Assembly (NCBI RefSeq): GCF_002288925.2
Contig: NW_022098072.1
Coordinates: forward strand, 17,067,023-17,131,022
Source of the DNA: Delphinapterus leucas
Taxonomy: Eukaryota > Chordata > Mammalia > Artiodactyla > Monodontidae
Direction of reading: 5' to 3'
DNA length: 64,000 nt
The translations under genes were made by a program, and so were the position numbers. Under the pieces are notes generated by a model. That model searched no databases. It was not told the DNA's origin and saw only the letters and a list, made by a program, of their open reading frames with translations. Positions 36,066 through 46,299 of the stretch are shown in pieces (position 1 is the stretch's first letter; every line of letters begins with the position of its first letter).

Positions 36066-37831
36066 TGTTGGTGATGGACACTTAGCAACTTAAAACTCCA
36101 GCCATCTCTAATCAGAGAAAAATACAGTGGTTCAAGAAACAGCCCCAGTCGCCACAGAAATAGACCAGTAAAGGCTACTTTTTAAAGAAGAACATTAACC
36201 TTGACTTAATTGTTTGAGTTTAAAGATAAATCGCTCTGAGAAGAGATGTGGGTGGAATTTTGCTGTTTACTTCTGTAAACTTTCCTTTTAAAAGAAACTG
36301 CAGAATCATACTTTTTTCTTTTTAGTTCAAAGATAGGAAACTCTTTTTTCTCATTTTCCTCAGATTCCTATCATGCTGCTTGTGCCAACCAACTCATTAC
36401 AAATTGTAGAAATGACATTCCTGCCTCATCTGAGCTCCCCAGGCATCCACAAGCAGTGACTTAAACTCCCTAGGCTTCCTCTGACTTAGACCTCACTTTT
36501 CCAAGAGTCCCTGGAAACAATGTCGAATTATAAGAATTTGCACTCCTAGTCAGCTCAAAATACCTGCTATGCCTGCTTCTCAAAGGGAGTCATCGCTGTT
36601 ATAAAATGAATTGGTCTTATATAAATGTCAATTCTGGGTTATATTTGTTAAGAAACTCAACCTGTTTCTAGTAGCTTGTTTGAAATCAGAGGATGGATGA
36701 GCTTCTGTCATATGGTATGACGCGGGATAAATTTATCGAGCTTATTTTTTGCCAAACAGTAAAGGTGCCTTAGGAAGTTAATTACCAGCACTTTGTGCTA
36801 ACTGACAAACAACTTCTTAACTGCACAAATGCTATCCCAAATAGTTAATCATGAAGCTAATACAGATAAGGTAGAAGTGTGCATACATCATCAGGACAAG
36901 CAAATTATAAAAAGAAAAAACAGGTCATTATGATTTCTGTAGCTAATGTTTAAGGTTACTCTTTAATGCTATTGCCAACTACCTTTTCAAAAATTTTCCC
37001 CAAGATTTTTTAACTCTTAAGGTATATTTTTATTAGCTCAATTCATTTCCTATTAGTCTTGGAATTTAGCAAGGCTTCATGGCAAAGCAGGTCTGAAAGA
37101 GATCTTATTAACTTTCCCTCAGAATAATAAGTCCCACATGGAATAAAGAAAGAAATCCAACTCCCAAAAGACACAAGTCATTAGAGTCAATAGAGGGTTA
37201 ATGTAATTTTTAATAGGCGGCCCATTACAATTCTCAGGACCCATAACTTTGGTACCACACTGGACATCTATTCAAACATAATCAGAGTGGTTCCTTTATT
37301 ATCCGCCTCCAAAGAAAAAGTAACATTTTCTCCCTACAGTCTCAGATTTTTTAAAGGAATTATATAAGGCCAGTCATCCCTTTTCTTGTAAATAAATAAG
37401 ACAATCATGCTTGTCTTTCCTGGAAATTTTTCACTAGTTTTAAAAAAAAAAAAATTCATTCAGTTGCTCGTTAGAAAATGAATTTGAACTTGGAACTAAG
37501 ATTAGTGGCTCCAGTGTGAAAAGTAGTAACATAAATCGATATTTTATGTGATTTTATATCAGGGATACATGCCTGTAATATACAAAAATATTTTTTCCAC
37601 CATATGTATTGCTGAATATCCATACTTCATCTATAGCCTCCTCTGAAAAGCATCAAACCTAGGAAGAAAAAAATGACAACACAATTCAAATAATTAATTC
37701 AGAACACTAAGAATGATTTCCAATCTTCAACATTGAAACTGGATGAGAAAATAAAGATTACCATTTGGGAGGGTCTCTGGAGGGTAAAAGTATAGGGAAA
37801 GAAAACTTGTATTGGGGACGATAGGACAAAT
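36066..37831. other. long unique AT-rich stretch
   Basis: About 1.8 kb without recognised transposons, apart from a poly-A run at 37441-37453. It contains many TAAT-type words (for example around 36590-36860). It may include conserved non-coding elements, which I cannot test. Confidence 0.4.
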
Positions 37832-37975
37832 GCTAGTATCAGATTCAGAAGACCTGGGCTTGGACCCCAGCTCTGACGCTAACTAGTTGAGTGACTTTGT
37901 CCAAATCATTTCACTTCTAAGAACTTTCATTTCCTTGCCTTTAAAATGAAATGCCAGACATGATTAGGGACAACA
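37832..37975 (+). repeat. MIR SINE
   Basis: A sense MIR: 'agattcagaagacctgggct', 'tgagtgactttgtccaaatc' and 'catttccttgcctttaaaat'. A further MIR-like end ('ctgtcaagtctaatattctg') at about 38140-38180 may belong to it, with about 160 bp inserted between. Confidence 0.75.
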
Positions 37976-39068
37976 AATAGATTTCACCTGAAGTCCCATA
38001 AATAGTCAACAAGTAGTAGCAGCCTGGAAGACAGATTGAATCCAGGTTCAGCAGGAGTGTTGTGTTCAATTAGTAATGTCTGCCATGGAAGGGGAAGGTG
38101 AGGGTATGTGGAGCACAAATTTACCATTACCAGATTAAATGGTTCTTAAAATTCTCTGTCAAGTCTAATATTCTGTGATTTTGTACACCTATAACATAGA
38201 TTATTTTTCTTGTCCAGGATTTCTACTTGCCACAGGTGATTAAATGTCCATTTCAATTCACAGCAGAACGATCCAAGCCACTAACTTTGTAAATATTGAA
38301 TAGGATGATGTTCAGCTTGACAAGAGAGAGACTCAAAGAAAATGCATAAGGAAAGGTGGGCACAATAGGACTGAAGACTCCCTATGAGTCTGAGAAGTTT
38401 CTAGATGGAAAAGAGCCTGTTACCCCTACTTGCTCTCCCTCACAGACTAACAGGCAAACACCTAACTGACTCCACAGAACAGGAAAATTGTTTAAGTTGG
38501 TTAAGATTTCCCTGGAAATGATTCATTTTCCCCCAATCCAATGACACAACAATATTCATAGCCTATAATGAAGCACAAAGACTGGATAATGCAGATTAAA
38601 ATATCACCAACTTCAAGGTTTACCAATAAGCTGATTTGCAAGACAACAATATTTCATACCAGGTGCTATATTATTTATCAATGTTTAATAAGCACTTCAT
38701 AAGTTTTGGCAAGCAAATGAGAAATGGATTACCAAAGAGAGGTGATGAAATATTTATAATGCACGATAGCTACTATTACACTGTAGCTGTTCAAAAAATC
38801 TTAACAGTAAATTGAATGGAAATATAATACTGTAATGGATGTGAAGTGTTCAATCGGCCATTTGTAATGAAATATGAAAGTGTTTAAAGAGAGTAAATAC
38901 ATTTGTAATGGCTTTTGATTAGCTATAACTATATATGATTCAACCATCCATTATGAACAATGTGCAGATATTATGATGGCTTATAATATTTATGATAACG
39001 TGGCATCCTTGGAGAAGTTTTTTCGGAATGCTTACATGTATTACTAACTTTCAAGAATTAATTCTGTG
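37976..39068. other. unique AT-rich stretch, candidate conserved DNA
   Basis: No transposon recognised after the MIR. From about 38560 to 39000 the sequence is AT-rich and complex, with many homeodomain-like words ('gcagattaaaat', 'ttataatgcac', 'ttttgattagct'), as in enhancer-rich gene deserts. No coding frame. Confidence 0.4.
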
Positions 39069-39187
39069 TCACTACTTTGGAAAAACTTCTTCTTTTACTT
39101 ATCATACTTTCCTAAGAATTTTAAATTGTTCACTACTTTGGAAAAACTTCTTTTATTTATCATACTTTCCTAAGAATTTTAAATTGT
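39069..39187. repeat. tandem duplication of about 60 bp
   Basis: Two adjacent copies (39069-39129 and 39130-39187) of a unit beginning 'tcactactttggaaaaactt' and ending 'ttttaaattgt'. The second copy lacks 3 bp of a TTC run and has one further small change. The near-identity implies a recent local duplication. Confidence 0.95.
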
Positions 39188-39344
39188 ATTTCTTTAATAA
39201 ATTTAATAATAAATAAATTTCACCCTTATTTGTGATTAGTGGTACCGTTTTTCATTTTTTATAAATCATTAATTTGATCTGTTTTTGCACATATAAGACT
39301 TTCTATTTATAGCAAATGGGCCAAAAACAACAAAAAATTATATC

Positions 39345-39368
39345 ATATATATATATATATATATATAT
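39345..39368. repeat. (TA)n microsatellite
   Basis: A perfect run of TA dinucleotides, likely to be length-polymorphic. Confidence 0.95.
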
Positions 39369-39509
39369 TCTACCAGAAAAGAAACTATTCTCTAAAATTA
39401 AGACAAGTGTATAGAATCATCAAAACCTCCAGTCTCCCTGTATTGTTTAGTACAGTTATCATATCTGTAACTCAAACGGCCCTTCATTCCTTCAAGAAAT
39501 ACTTCCCAC

Positions 39510-39905
39510 TTCTGCTTACCACCCTGCAGTGGCTTTCTGGTTGCCATGGGAAACAGACAACAGGCTCCACAGGCTCCACTGGGCCCACAGAGCGTGACAA
39601 AGCTCCTGCCCACCCCTGCAGCCTCATATCTCACCCCTCCATTCTGGCTCTCTAACCTCTGGCTGCCCCTGCCTTTTTTCAGGGCCTCAAAATAAGTCCA
39701 TCTTTTTGTTGCCTCAGGTGCTTCACATATATTCCCTCTGCCTGAAACACCCCTCCTGCCCCCCAGCCCCACTCTTTCTTTAGAGCTTAGCTCACCATCA
39801 CTTCCGCACAGGGCACTGGTGGGGGGTCAGGCTCTCCCACGATAGGCTCCCACAGCACCCTCTCCTTCTCTGAGCAGCTGGCACAACGACAACTCAATAA
39901 TTAAG
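39510..39905 (+). repeat. L2 LINE fragment
   Basis: A sense L2: 'accaccctgcagtggctttc', then 'tattccctctgcctgaaaca', then 'gagcttagctcaccatcact' match the L2 late-ORF and 3' UTR order. A 124-codon minus-strand frame across it (39398-39772) is antisense noise. Confidence 0.7.
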
Positions 39906-40180
39906 GCTCTGGTCTATTTTCTGACTCTATTAATAACTAGAATTTCACTCTCTAAAAGTAAGTCCTCCTAGTACAATAGAAATATTCTTGTGCACTTTAC
40001 CTCTGCTTTATAGCAGGCAAAGTGACAAACAAAAAAGCGGCACAAGGACAACAGAACTGTGTCAGTCAGGGATCCTCAGAGGAACACCACCAATAGATAT
40101 AGCTACTTCTCTCTCTCTCCAAATATATATATATATATGCAATATCCAAATATGTATATGTATACATATACATATACATA

Positions 40181-40486
40181 TTTTTTTAATGGTTTTATTT
40201 TGTCAGCTGGCTGTGAAGCAATCAGGATTCAGACACTGGAGGGTATGATCATTTTACAAACACCCAGAAGACCACTCCCATATCACAGCACCTGCGCATG
40301 GGCAGACTGGCTCATTCTGGCTTCTCCAAGAAATAGATTGGATTGGCAGGAGGGGTCTGAGATGCAGCTTCTCCCCTCCTTTCCCACAGTGGAACATCTC
40401 CTGCTTCACTTCCCAGGGTATTCCAGGCTGGTGTCCTGAAGTGATCAGATGACCTGCTCTATGACCTCAGGCTTACCAGAGCCTGA
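40181..40486 (-). other. unidentified insert, possible retroposed 3' UTR
   Basis: About 300 bp of mixed-composition DNA that is not part of the surrounding LTR consensus. On the minus strand it ends with an AATAAA signal (plus-strand 40194-40199) followed within about 15 bases by a short A run (plus-strand T7 at 40181-40187). TA/CA-rich flanks on both sides prevent a clean target-duplication call. It could be a truncated processed retrocopy of an mRNA 3' UTR, or an LTR subfamily-specific block. The source is unknown. Confidence 0.4.
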
Positions 40487-40767
40487 CATACACACATACA
40501 CATATACATACCTAGACAGACGGACAGATTTAAAGGAATTGGCTCATTTGCTTTAAGAGGTCAGTTGGCCCCTGAGTTGTAGGGCCTGGCAAGTCCAGAA
40601 TTCATAGGGCGGCTGGCAGGCTGGAAGCTTAGGCAGGGTTTCTACGTTATAGTCTTGAGACAAAATTCCCTCTCCTTCAGAAAACCTCAGTTTTTGCTCT
40701 AAGGCCTTCAACTGACTGGATGCTTGGATGCAGCCTTCTCATATTATGGAGTGTACTTAAAGTTAAC

Positions 40768-40852
40768 TGAATCACTTTGCTGTACACCTGAAACTAACAC
40801 AACATTGTAAATCAACTATACTCCAATATAAAATAAAAATTAAATTTTTAAA
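40768..40852 (+). mobile_element. very short L1 3' end
   Basis: About 85 bp of L1 terminus ('cactttgctgtacacctgaa', 'tatactccaatataaaataa') with an A-rich tail, placed inside the antisense LTR. Similar flanks 'aaagttaact' and 'aaaattaatt' may be its target duplication. Confidence 0.88.
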
Positions 40853-40995
40853 AATTAATTGTGCATTTAAATCACACCTACAAGATAACCTTCACAGTAG
40901 CATCTAGACCAGTGTTTGACCAAATACCTGTGTAGCATAGCCTAGCCAAGTTGGCACATCAAATTAACCATCACGAAGACTCTGACAGATGGCAT

Positions 40996-40998
<3 letters not shown>

Positions 40999-41028
<30 letters not shown>

Positions 41029-41218
41029 GGTACACGGACCTCTCACTGTCGTGGCCCCTCCCGTTGCGGAGCACAGGCTCCGGACGCGCAGGCTCAGCGG
41101 CCATGGCTCACAGGCCCAGCCGTTCCGCAGCATGTGGGATCTTCCCAGACCAGGGCACGAACCCGTGTCCCCTGCATCGGCAGGCAGACTCTCAACCACT
41201 GCGCCACCAGGGAAGCCC
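40999..41218 (-). mobile_element. CHR SINE, short form
   Basis: An antisense CHR SINE with a poly-T of about 28 nt, ending on the complement of the 'gggcttccctggtgg' head. Imperfect target duplications 'gatggcattctt' and 'gatggtgttctt' flank it. Retained CpGs suggest moderate youth. Confidence 0.97.
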
Positions 41219-41230
41219 CAGATGGTGTTC

Positions 41231-41652
41231 TTGGTTACAAAAATTCATTCCTTCCCGCCCCAGCGACAGGAATATATTTTCCTGCCCTATGAATTGACTA
41301 CATGACTTGCTTTAGCAAATGGGACATATGCTCTTTCTGCAACGAATACTGCAGTGTAATTTTGTGGTTTGATTTAACTCAGTTTGGCTGTTCCGCACTG
41401 TCATGAGAATGGGTTTGTTCCACAGAAAGGTTTCTCTTTTACTTTAGACCCCAGAATTAAGACAGCGTGTGGAGCAGACCAAAATTTAACCCCCAACCTG
41501 GATCAGAGACGAAGCATGAAGCAAAGCCACGATCGTTAACCCACAGCCACTGACATGTAAAATGAGGAAAATAAACCCTTATTTCTTTCATAAACTACTG
41601 AGATTTGAGGATTGCTTGTTACACAGAAAGATCACTAGCAAAGGCTGACTAA
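41231..41652 (+). mobile_element. MaLR-like LTR relic
   Basis: The 3' part of this block ('gaaaataaacccttatttct', 'actgagatttgaggattgct', 'agcaaaggctgactaatata') matches the poly(A)-signal region and end shared by MaLR LTRs. The 5' boundary is obscured by the SINE insertion. Subfamily uncertain. Confidence 0.55.
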
Positions 41653-41668
41653 TATAAGACATGTTTGT

Positions 41669-41719
41669 GAAGCCTGCCATATTTTGAAGCCTGCCATATT
41701 TTGAAGCCTGCCATATTTT
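41669..41719. repeat. three perfect tandem copies of a 17-bp unit
   Basis: The unit 'gaagcctgccatatttt' is repeated three times without mismatch (41669-41685, 41686-41702, 41703-41719). This is a local minisatellite. It has no spacers, so it is not a CRISPR. Confidence 0.97.
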
Positions 41720-41854
41720 GACAGTCTATGGCACTGTATCCAATCCATTTATGCTACCAATGACAAATACACATTACCTGATTCTCACCTGGACAGATAC
41801 ACAGTCTGGCCTCTGATGTAGAGATTTTATCATTTACAAAACATAAGTAGAGCT

Positions 41855-41990
41855 ACTTAAAATTTATTTAGGACTTAACTATGCTTCAGACAATCTTCTC
41901 AGCCCAGCATACACAAATGTGAATGTGACATAATTTCTCCCTTTGGAAGCCAATAGAGTAGTGAGGAAAACTGTACATGTTGATGTGTAG
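41855..41990 (-). repeat. possible L2 3' end
   Basis: 'taggacttaactatgcttca', 'aatgtgacataatttctccc' and 'aagccaatagagtagtgagg' fit the reversed L2 terminus at high divergence. Confidence 0.5.
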
Positions 41991-42417
41991 AATAAGGGGA
42001 GTTTGACATTAAATTCTATCTCATGAATTACGGCAATGCCTCAAGGCTAACCAAAGCCTTTCTTTCATGCCTCAGCACTTGACTTGTTACAATTTTCTTC
42101 TAGTGGCTCCTGAGAAAGAGTCACTCCCTTAAAACCAACATCCATTTTGCCATCTTTTACCTCACCAGAAGAATGGCTTTGTTAAGAGAACACAACTGAA
42201 GGACTATAATACAATCATGACTCAGAATCCCATCCTTCCTCCTAGTCTGTAAGTCCCTTATGCAATTCAAATCTAAATGGCTCTTCTCAACATTCAGAGG
42301 TGTCCATCACCTGCCCCCATCAACCCCTAGTCTTGTCTCCTCCCACACCCAACAAGAGCATTCCACCCCAGTCAAGTTCCTCACTGCTGCCCTGCTGTGC
42401 TGAGTGAGCTGTTTATG
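41991..42417. other. unique or heavily decayed sequence
   Basis: Pyrimidine-rich parts (42290-42400) may be a decayed sense L2, but the match is too weak to call. No gene seen. Confidence 0.35.
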
Positions 42418-43028
42418 AAGAAGTTTTGTCCAGTTTTCCCAGCACCACTTACTGAAGAGGCTGTCCATTTTATATTCTTGGTCCCCTTGTCATAGATTAG
42501 GTGACCATAGGTGCATGGGTTTATCTCTGGGCTTTCTATCCTGTTCCATTGATCTATGTTTCTATTTTTGTGCCAGTACCATACTGTCTTGATTACTGTA
42601 GCTCTGAAGTCAGGGAGCCTGATTCCTCCAGCTCCGTTTTTATTTCTCAAGATTGCTTTGGCTATTCGGGGTCTTTTGTGTTTCCATACAAATTATAAAA
42701 TTTTTTGTTCTAGTTCTGTGAAAAATGCCATTGGTGATTTGATAGGGGTTGCACTGAATGTGTAGATTGCTTTGGGTAGTATAGTCATTTTCACAATACT
42801 GATTCTTCCAAACCAAGAACATGGTATATCTCTCCATCTATTTGTGTCGTCTTTGATTCCTTTCATCAGTATCTTAGAGTTTTCTGCACACAGGTCGTTT
42901 GCCTCCTTAAGTAAGTTTATTCCTAGGTATTTTATTCTTTTTGTTGCAATGGTAAATACGATTGTTTTCTTAATTTCTCTTTCTGATCTTTCGTTGTTAG
43001 TGTATAGTGGTGCTGGGAAAACTGGACA

Positions 43029-43777
43029 GCTACATGTAAACGAATTAAATTAGAAATCTCCCTAACATCGTACACAAAAATAAACTCAGAGTGGACTAAA
43101 GACCTAAATGTAAGGTCAGACACTATAAAACTCTTAGAGGAAAAAACATAGGCAGAACACACTTTGACATAAATCGCAGCAAGATCTTTTTTGACCCACC
43201 TCCTAGAGTAATGAAAATAAAAACACAAATAAACACACGGGACCTAATTAAACTTAAAAGCTTTTGCACAGCAAAAGAAACTATAAACAAGATGAAAAGA
43301 CAACCCTCAGAATGGGAGAAAATATTTGCAAATGAAGCAACTGACAAAGGATTAATCTCCAAAATTTACAAGCAGCTCATGCATCTCAATATCAAAAACA
43401 CAAACAACCCAATCAAAAAGTGGGCAGTTGACCTAAATAGACATTTCCCCAAAGAAGACATACAGATGGCCAACAAACACATGAAAAAATGCTCAACATC
43501 ACTAATTATTAGAGAAATGCAAATCAAAACTACGAGGTATCACCTCACACTGGTCAGAATGACCATCAACAAAAAATCTGAAAACAATAAATGCTGGAGA
43601 GGATGTGGAGAAAAGGGAACCCTCATGCACTGTTGGTGGGAATGTAAATTGATACAGCCACTATGGAAAACACTATGGAGGTTCTTTAAAAAACTAAAAA
43701 TAGAACTACCACATGACAGAGCAATCCCACTACGGGGCAAATACCCTGAGAAAACCATAATTCAAAAAGACACACGA
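43029..43777 (+). pseudogene. L1 ORF2 C-terminal remnant
   Basis: The C-terminal part of L1 ORF2 in sense orientation. From 43211 a frame stays open for about 190 codons with recognisable '[16 protein letters not shown]', '[17 protein letters not shown]' and '[18 protein letters not shown]' (zinc-knuckle region). It then runs into the CHR SINE at 43778, which supplies an unrelated end. The reverse-transcriptase catalytic part is not in this segment. A frame this open suggests a fairly recent insertion, but it is a fragment with no function. Confidence 0.92.
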
Positions 43778-44121
43778 GGACTTCCCTGGTGCAGTGGTTA
43801 AGAATCCACCTGCCAATGCAGGGGACATGGGTTCGAGCCCTGGTCCAGGAAGATCCCACATGCCATGGAGCAACTAAGCCCATGAACCACAACTGCTGAG
43901 CCTGTGCTCTAGAGACCGCAAGCCACAACTACTGAGCCCGTGTGCCACAACTACTGAAGCCCACATGCCTAGAGCCCGTGCTCCACAAGAGAAGCCACCA
44001 CAATGAGAAGCCCGTGAACCACAACAAAGAGTAGCCCCTGCTCACCGCAACTAGAGAAAACCCATGCACAGCAACGAAGACCCAATGCAGCCAAAATAAA
44101 TAAATAAATTTATTTTTTTTA
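43778..44121 (+). mobile_element. CHR SINE, long form
   Basis: A sense long-form CHR SINE. It has a tRNA-like head with a B-box ('gggttcgagccctgg'), the repeated 'ccacaactactgagcc' and 'ccacaactactgaagcc' segments, and a 3' end 'caatgcagccaaaataaata' with an A/T-rich tail. Target duplications 'aaaaagacacacg' (43765-43777) and 'aaaaagacacatg' (44122-44134) have one difference. It split the L1 ORF2 remnant. Confidence 0.97.
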
Positions 44122-44764
44122 AAAAAGACACATGCACCCCAATGTTCACTGCAGCACCATTTACAGTAGCCAGGACATGGAAGCAACTTAAATGTCCATC
44201 AACAGAGGAATGGATAAAGAAGATGTGGTACATATACAATGGAATATTACTCAGCCATAAAAAGGAACAAAATTGGGTCAATTGTAGAGGTGGATGAACC
44301 TAGAGAGTGTCATACAGAGTGAAGTAAGTCAGAAAGAGAAAAACAAATATTGTATATTAACGCATATATGTGGAATCTAGAAAAGTGGTATAGATTATCT
44401 TATTTGCAAAGCAGAAACAGAGACACAGACATAGAGAACAAATGTATGGATAACAAGAGGGAAAGGGGGGTGGGAGGAATTGGGAGATTGGGGTTGACAT
44501 ATATACACTATTGATACTATGTATAAAATAGATAATTAATGAGAACATACTGTATAGCACAGGCAACTCTACTTAATGCTCTGTGGTGACCTAAATGGGA
44601 GGGAAATCCAAAAAAGAGGAGGTATAACTACTTCACTTTGCTGTACAGTGGAAACTAACACAACATTGTAAAGCAACTATACTCCAATAAAAATTAATTT
44701 TAAAAAATAAAAGGAAAGAAAAAAATAAATAAATATCCCCCCCCAAAAAAAAGAAGCTTTTGTC

Positions 44765-45332
44765 TCTGAGCCTCTCACTCACCCTTCTCAACTTCGCCCG
44801 GTGGTGCTGGAACTGTGTTCTGCAAATCACATTTCTGTTTTGCCAGCTGGGCTCTGCCAATAAGGGGCATTAGGGGAAAGGACTGGGAGAGGAAAAGAAT
44901 CTTGCTCTTTCCTATTTCTCCCTGCTTCTGTCAGCATCTGGAGGACTTCTTTACCCTGGAAGGATCAATTAATTGGTTCTGGTTGCAGCTGCAGTTCTAG
45001 TTTGCTGCTTTTTTTTTTTTTAGACTCTCAGAGCCAACTCTAGCTTTCTTCCTCAGAGATACCAGCACCAGTCCCTCTTCTGAGGTTTGAGTCCTACCTT
45101 CTTGGGGTCACTCCTCCAAACTTCTAATTTCTAATAATCCCAACTTTTTCTCTTTGTTCCACAACCCTAGAGGTGATGGCTGCTTCCTGCTGTTACTGCC
45201 TCTGGGACACCTGTTCGTTCTCTTTTGCCTTTTCAGTTCTCTAATACCTGGTTAGTAACTCTTTATAGCACGTTCTCCCTGCCAAATAGTGGTATGGTTC
45301 CTGTTACCTGACTGGATCCCAACTGATACACC
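44765..45332 (+). mobile_element. possible ERVL/MaLR-like LTR
   Basis: The block from 'gaactgtgttctgcaaatca' to the end 'ctggatcccaactgataca' looks like an old mammalian LTR in sense orientation, with a TT-rich centre and a CA terminus. Its 5' end would lie near the L1 insertion. I could not match a named family. A T run at 45011-45022 is present. Confidence 0.45.
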
Positions 45333-45399
45333 TTAATACAGCATATTTATTCTTCAGTCTTGATTTGGTTTTGGTTTTGCTTTTCTTCCATGTTTTCCC

Positions 45400-45825
45400 C
45401 TCAAGCCAAATGAGCAGTTACCCCTCCTCTCATCCTCCAGGACTCTACTCATGTGTCCTTGATGAAGACCTCAGCTCCAACCATTCTCTCCCTCTGAACT
45501 CCAACAGTATCACTACCACGAGAAGCCACAACATCTGTGGAATGCACCTTGGCAAGGGCTCAGAAAGCCTGGTTCAAGAACCAGCTCTGCTATTCACTGG
45601 GTCTTTCTGAGATTCAGATTTCTTACCTATGTAATGCCACTCTTTCATAACTCTGTGTTCTATGTTTCTCATTGGTAAATCCTGTCTTTCCAAGGAGATT
45701 ATAACTCCTTTAGAGCCAAAAGCTTTGCCTGAAACCATCTTTAGTGCACCCCTTTATCTTTACTATGCCTGGCATCATTGTGCAGGCTAAGCACACAGTG
45801 AGGGCTCTCGAAATCCTTTCTAACT
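45400..45825 (+). repeat. L2 pieces with a MIR fragment between
   Basis: 'catcctccaggactctactc' and 'gaagacctcagctccaacca' suggest sense L2. 'ggttcaagaaccagctctgc' with 'gattcagatttcttacctat' is MIR-like (about 45565-45660). 'tttagagccaaaagctttgc' with 'actatgcctggcatcattgt' fits an L2 end. All parts are very diverged. Confidence 0.5.
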
Positions 45826-46076
45826 AAAACCTCAGAATTTGTGTGAACCAGATTTTTCAAATTGGTGGTCTGGGAACCAAATTCTATCCACAAATATGAT
45901 TTGTTTGGGCTACAGTGAATTTTTGTTAACTAGTTGTCATCATTTGTCAATTGGGAGATTTTATATACAAATCCAAATTGCGTCCTTCAGATTTCACAGA
46001 TGAGAAAATTTGTGATGAGGAGGTAAAGGAAATTGTGCAATGTCAAGGACTCCATCAAGAGTAAAATGGTCACTCA

Positions 46077-46283
46077 GGGCTTCCCTGGTGGCGCAGTGGT
46101 TGAGAGTCTGCCTGCCGATGCAGGGGACACGGGTTCGTGCCCCGGCCCGGGGAGATCCCACATGCCGCAGAGCGGCTGGGCCCGTGAGCCATGGCCGCTG
46201 AGCCTGCGCGTCCGGAGCCTGTGCTCCGCAACGGAAGAGGCCACAGCAGTGAGAGGCCCGCGTACCGCAAAAAAAAAAAAAAA
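46077..46283 (+). mobile_element. CHR SINE, short form, young-looking
   Basis: A sense CHR SINE with intact A-box and B-box, high CpG content and a 15-nt A tail. It is bounded by a perfect 16-bp target duplication 'gtaaaatggtcactca' (46061-46076 and 46284-46299). Perfect duplications and little decay suggest one of the most recent insertions here. Confidence 0.98.
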
Positions 46284-46299
46284 GTAAAATGGTCACTCA

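Larger units (their letters stand above)
40070..40980 (-). mobile_element. MaLR/ERVL-type LTR with later insertions
   Basis: The same LTR group as the one at 20091, here antisense. It opens with 'tgtcagtcagggatcctcag', continues with 'aaaggaattggctcatttgc', 'aacctcagtttttgctctaa' and 'ttcacagtagcatctagacc', and ends 'ttggcacatcaaattaacca'. Two insertions interrupt it: an unknown block at about 40181-40486 inside its TA-rich region, and a short L1 3' end at 40768-40852. No retroviral genes are present. Confidence 0.75.
42431..44750 (+). mobile_element. L1 LINE with 5' inversion (twin priming)
   Basis: One L1 insertion in two orientations. From 42431 to 43005 the L1 ORF2 sequence is antisense. 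From 43006 to 44750 it is sense and runs to the 3' UTR and A-rich tail. The same 23-bp L1 sequence occurs at 42427-42449 (reversed) and 43006-43028 (forward), so both parts start at one L1 position. Target duplications 'aagaagttttgtc' (42418-42430) and 'aagaagcttttgtc' (44751-44764) enclose the whole unit, showing it is a single event. This is the known outcome of twin-primed reverse transcription. A CHR SINE inserted later at 43778. Confidence 0.93.

Noticed and set aside
39398..39772. 124-codon minus-strand open frame
   Set aside because: It lies across a sense L2 fragment and its flank. The peptide shows no known domain.
41669..41719. Short direct repeats considered as a CRISPR array
   Set aside because: The units are contiguous with no spacers, and the DNA is mammalian.
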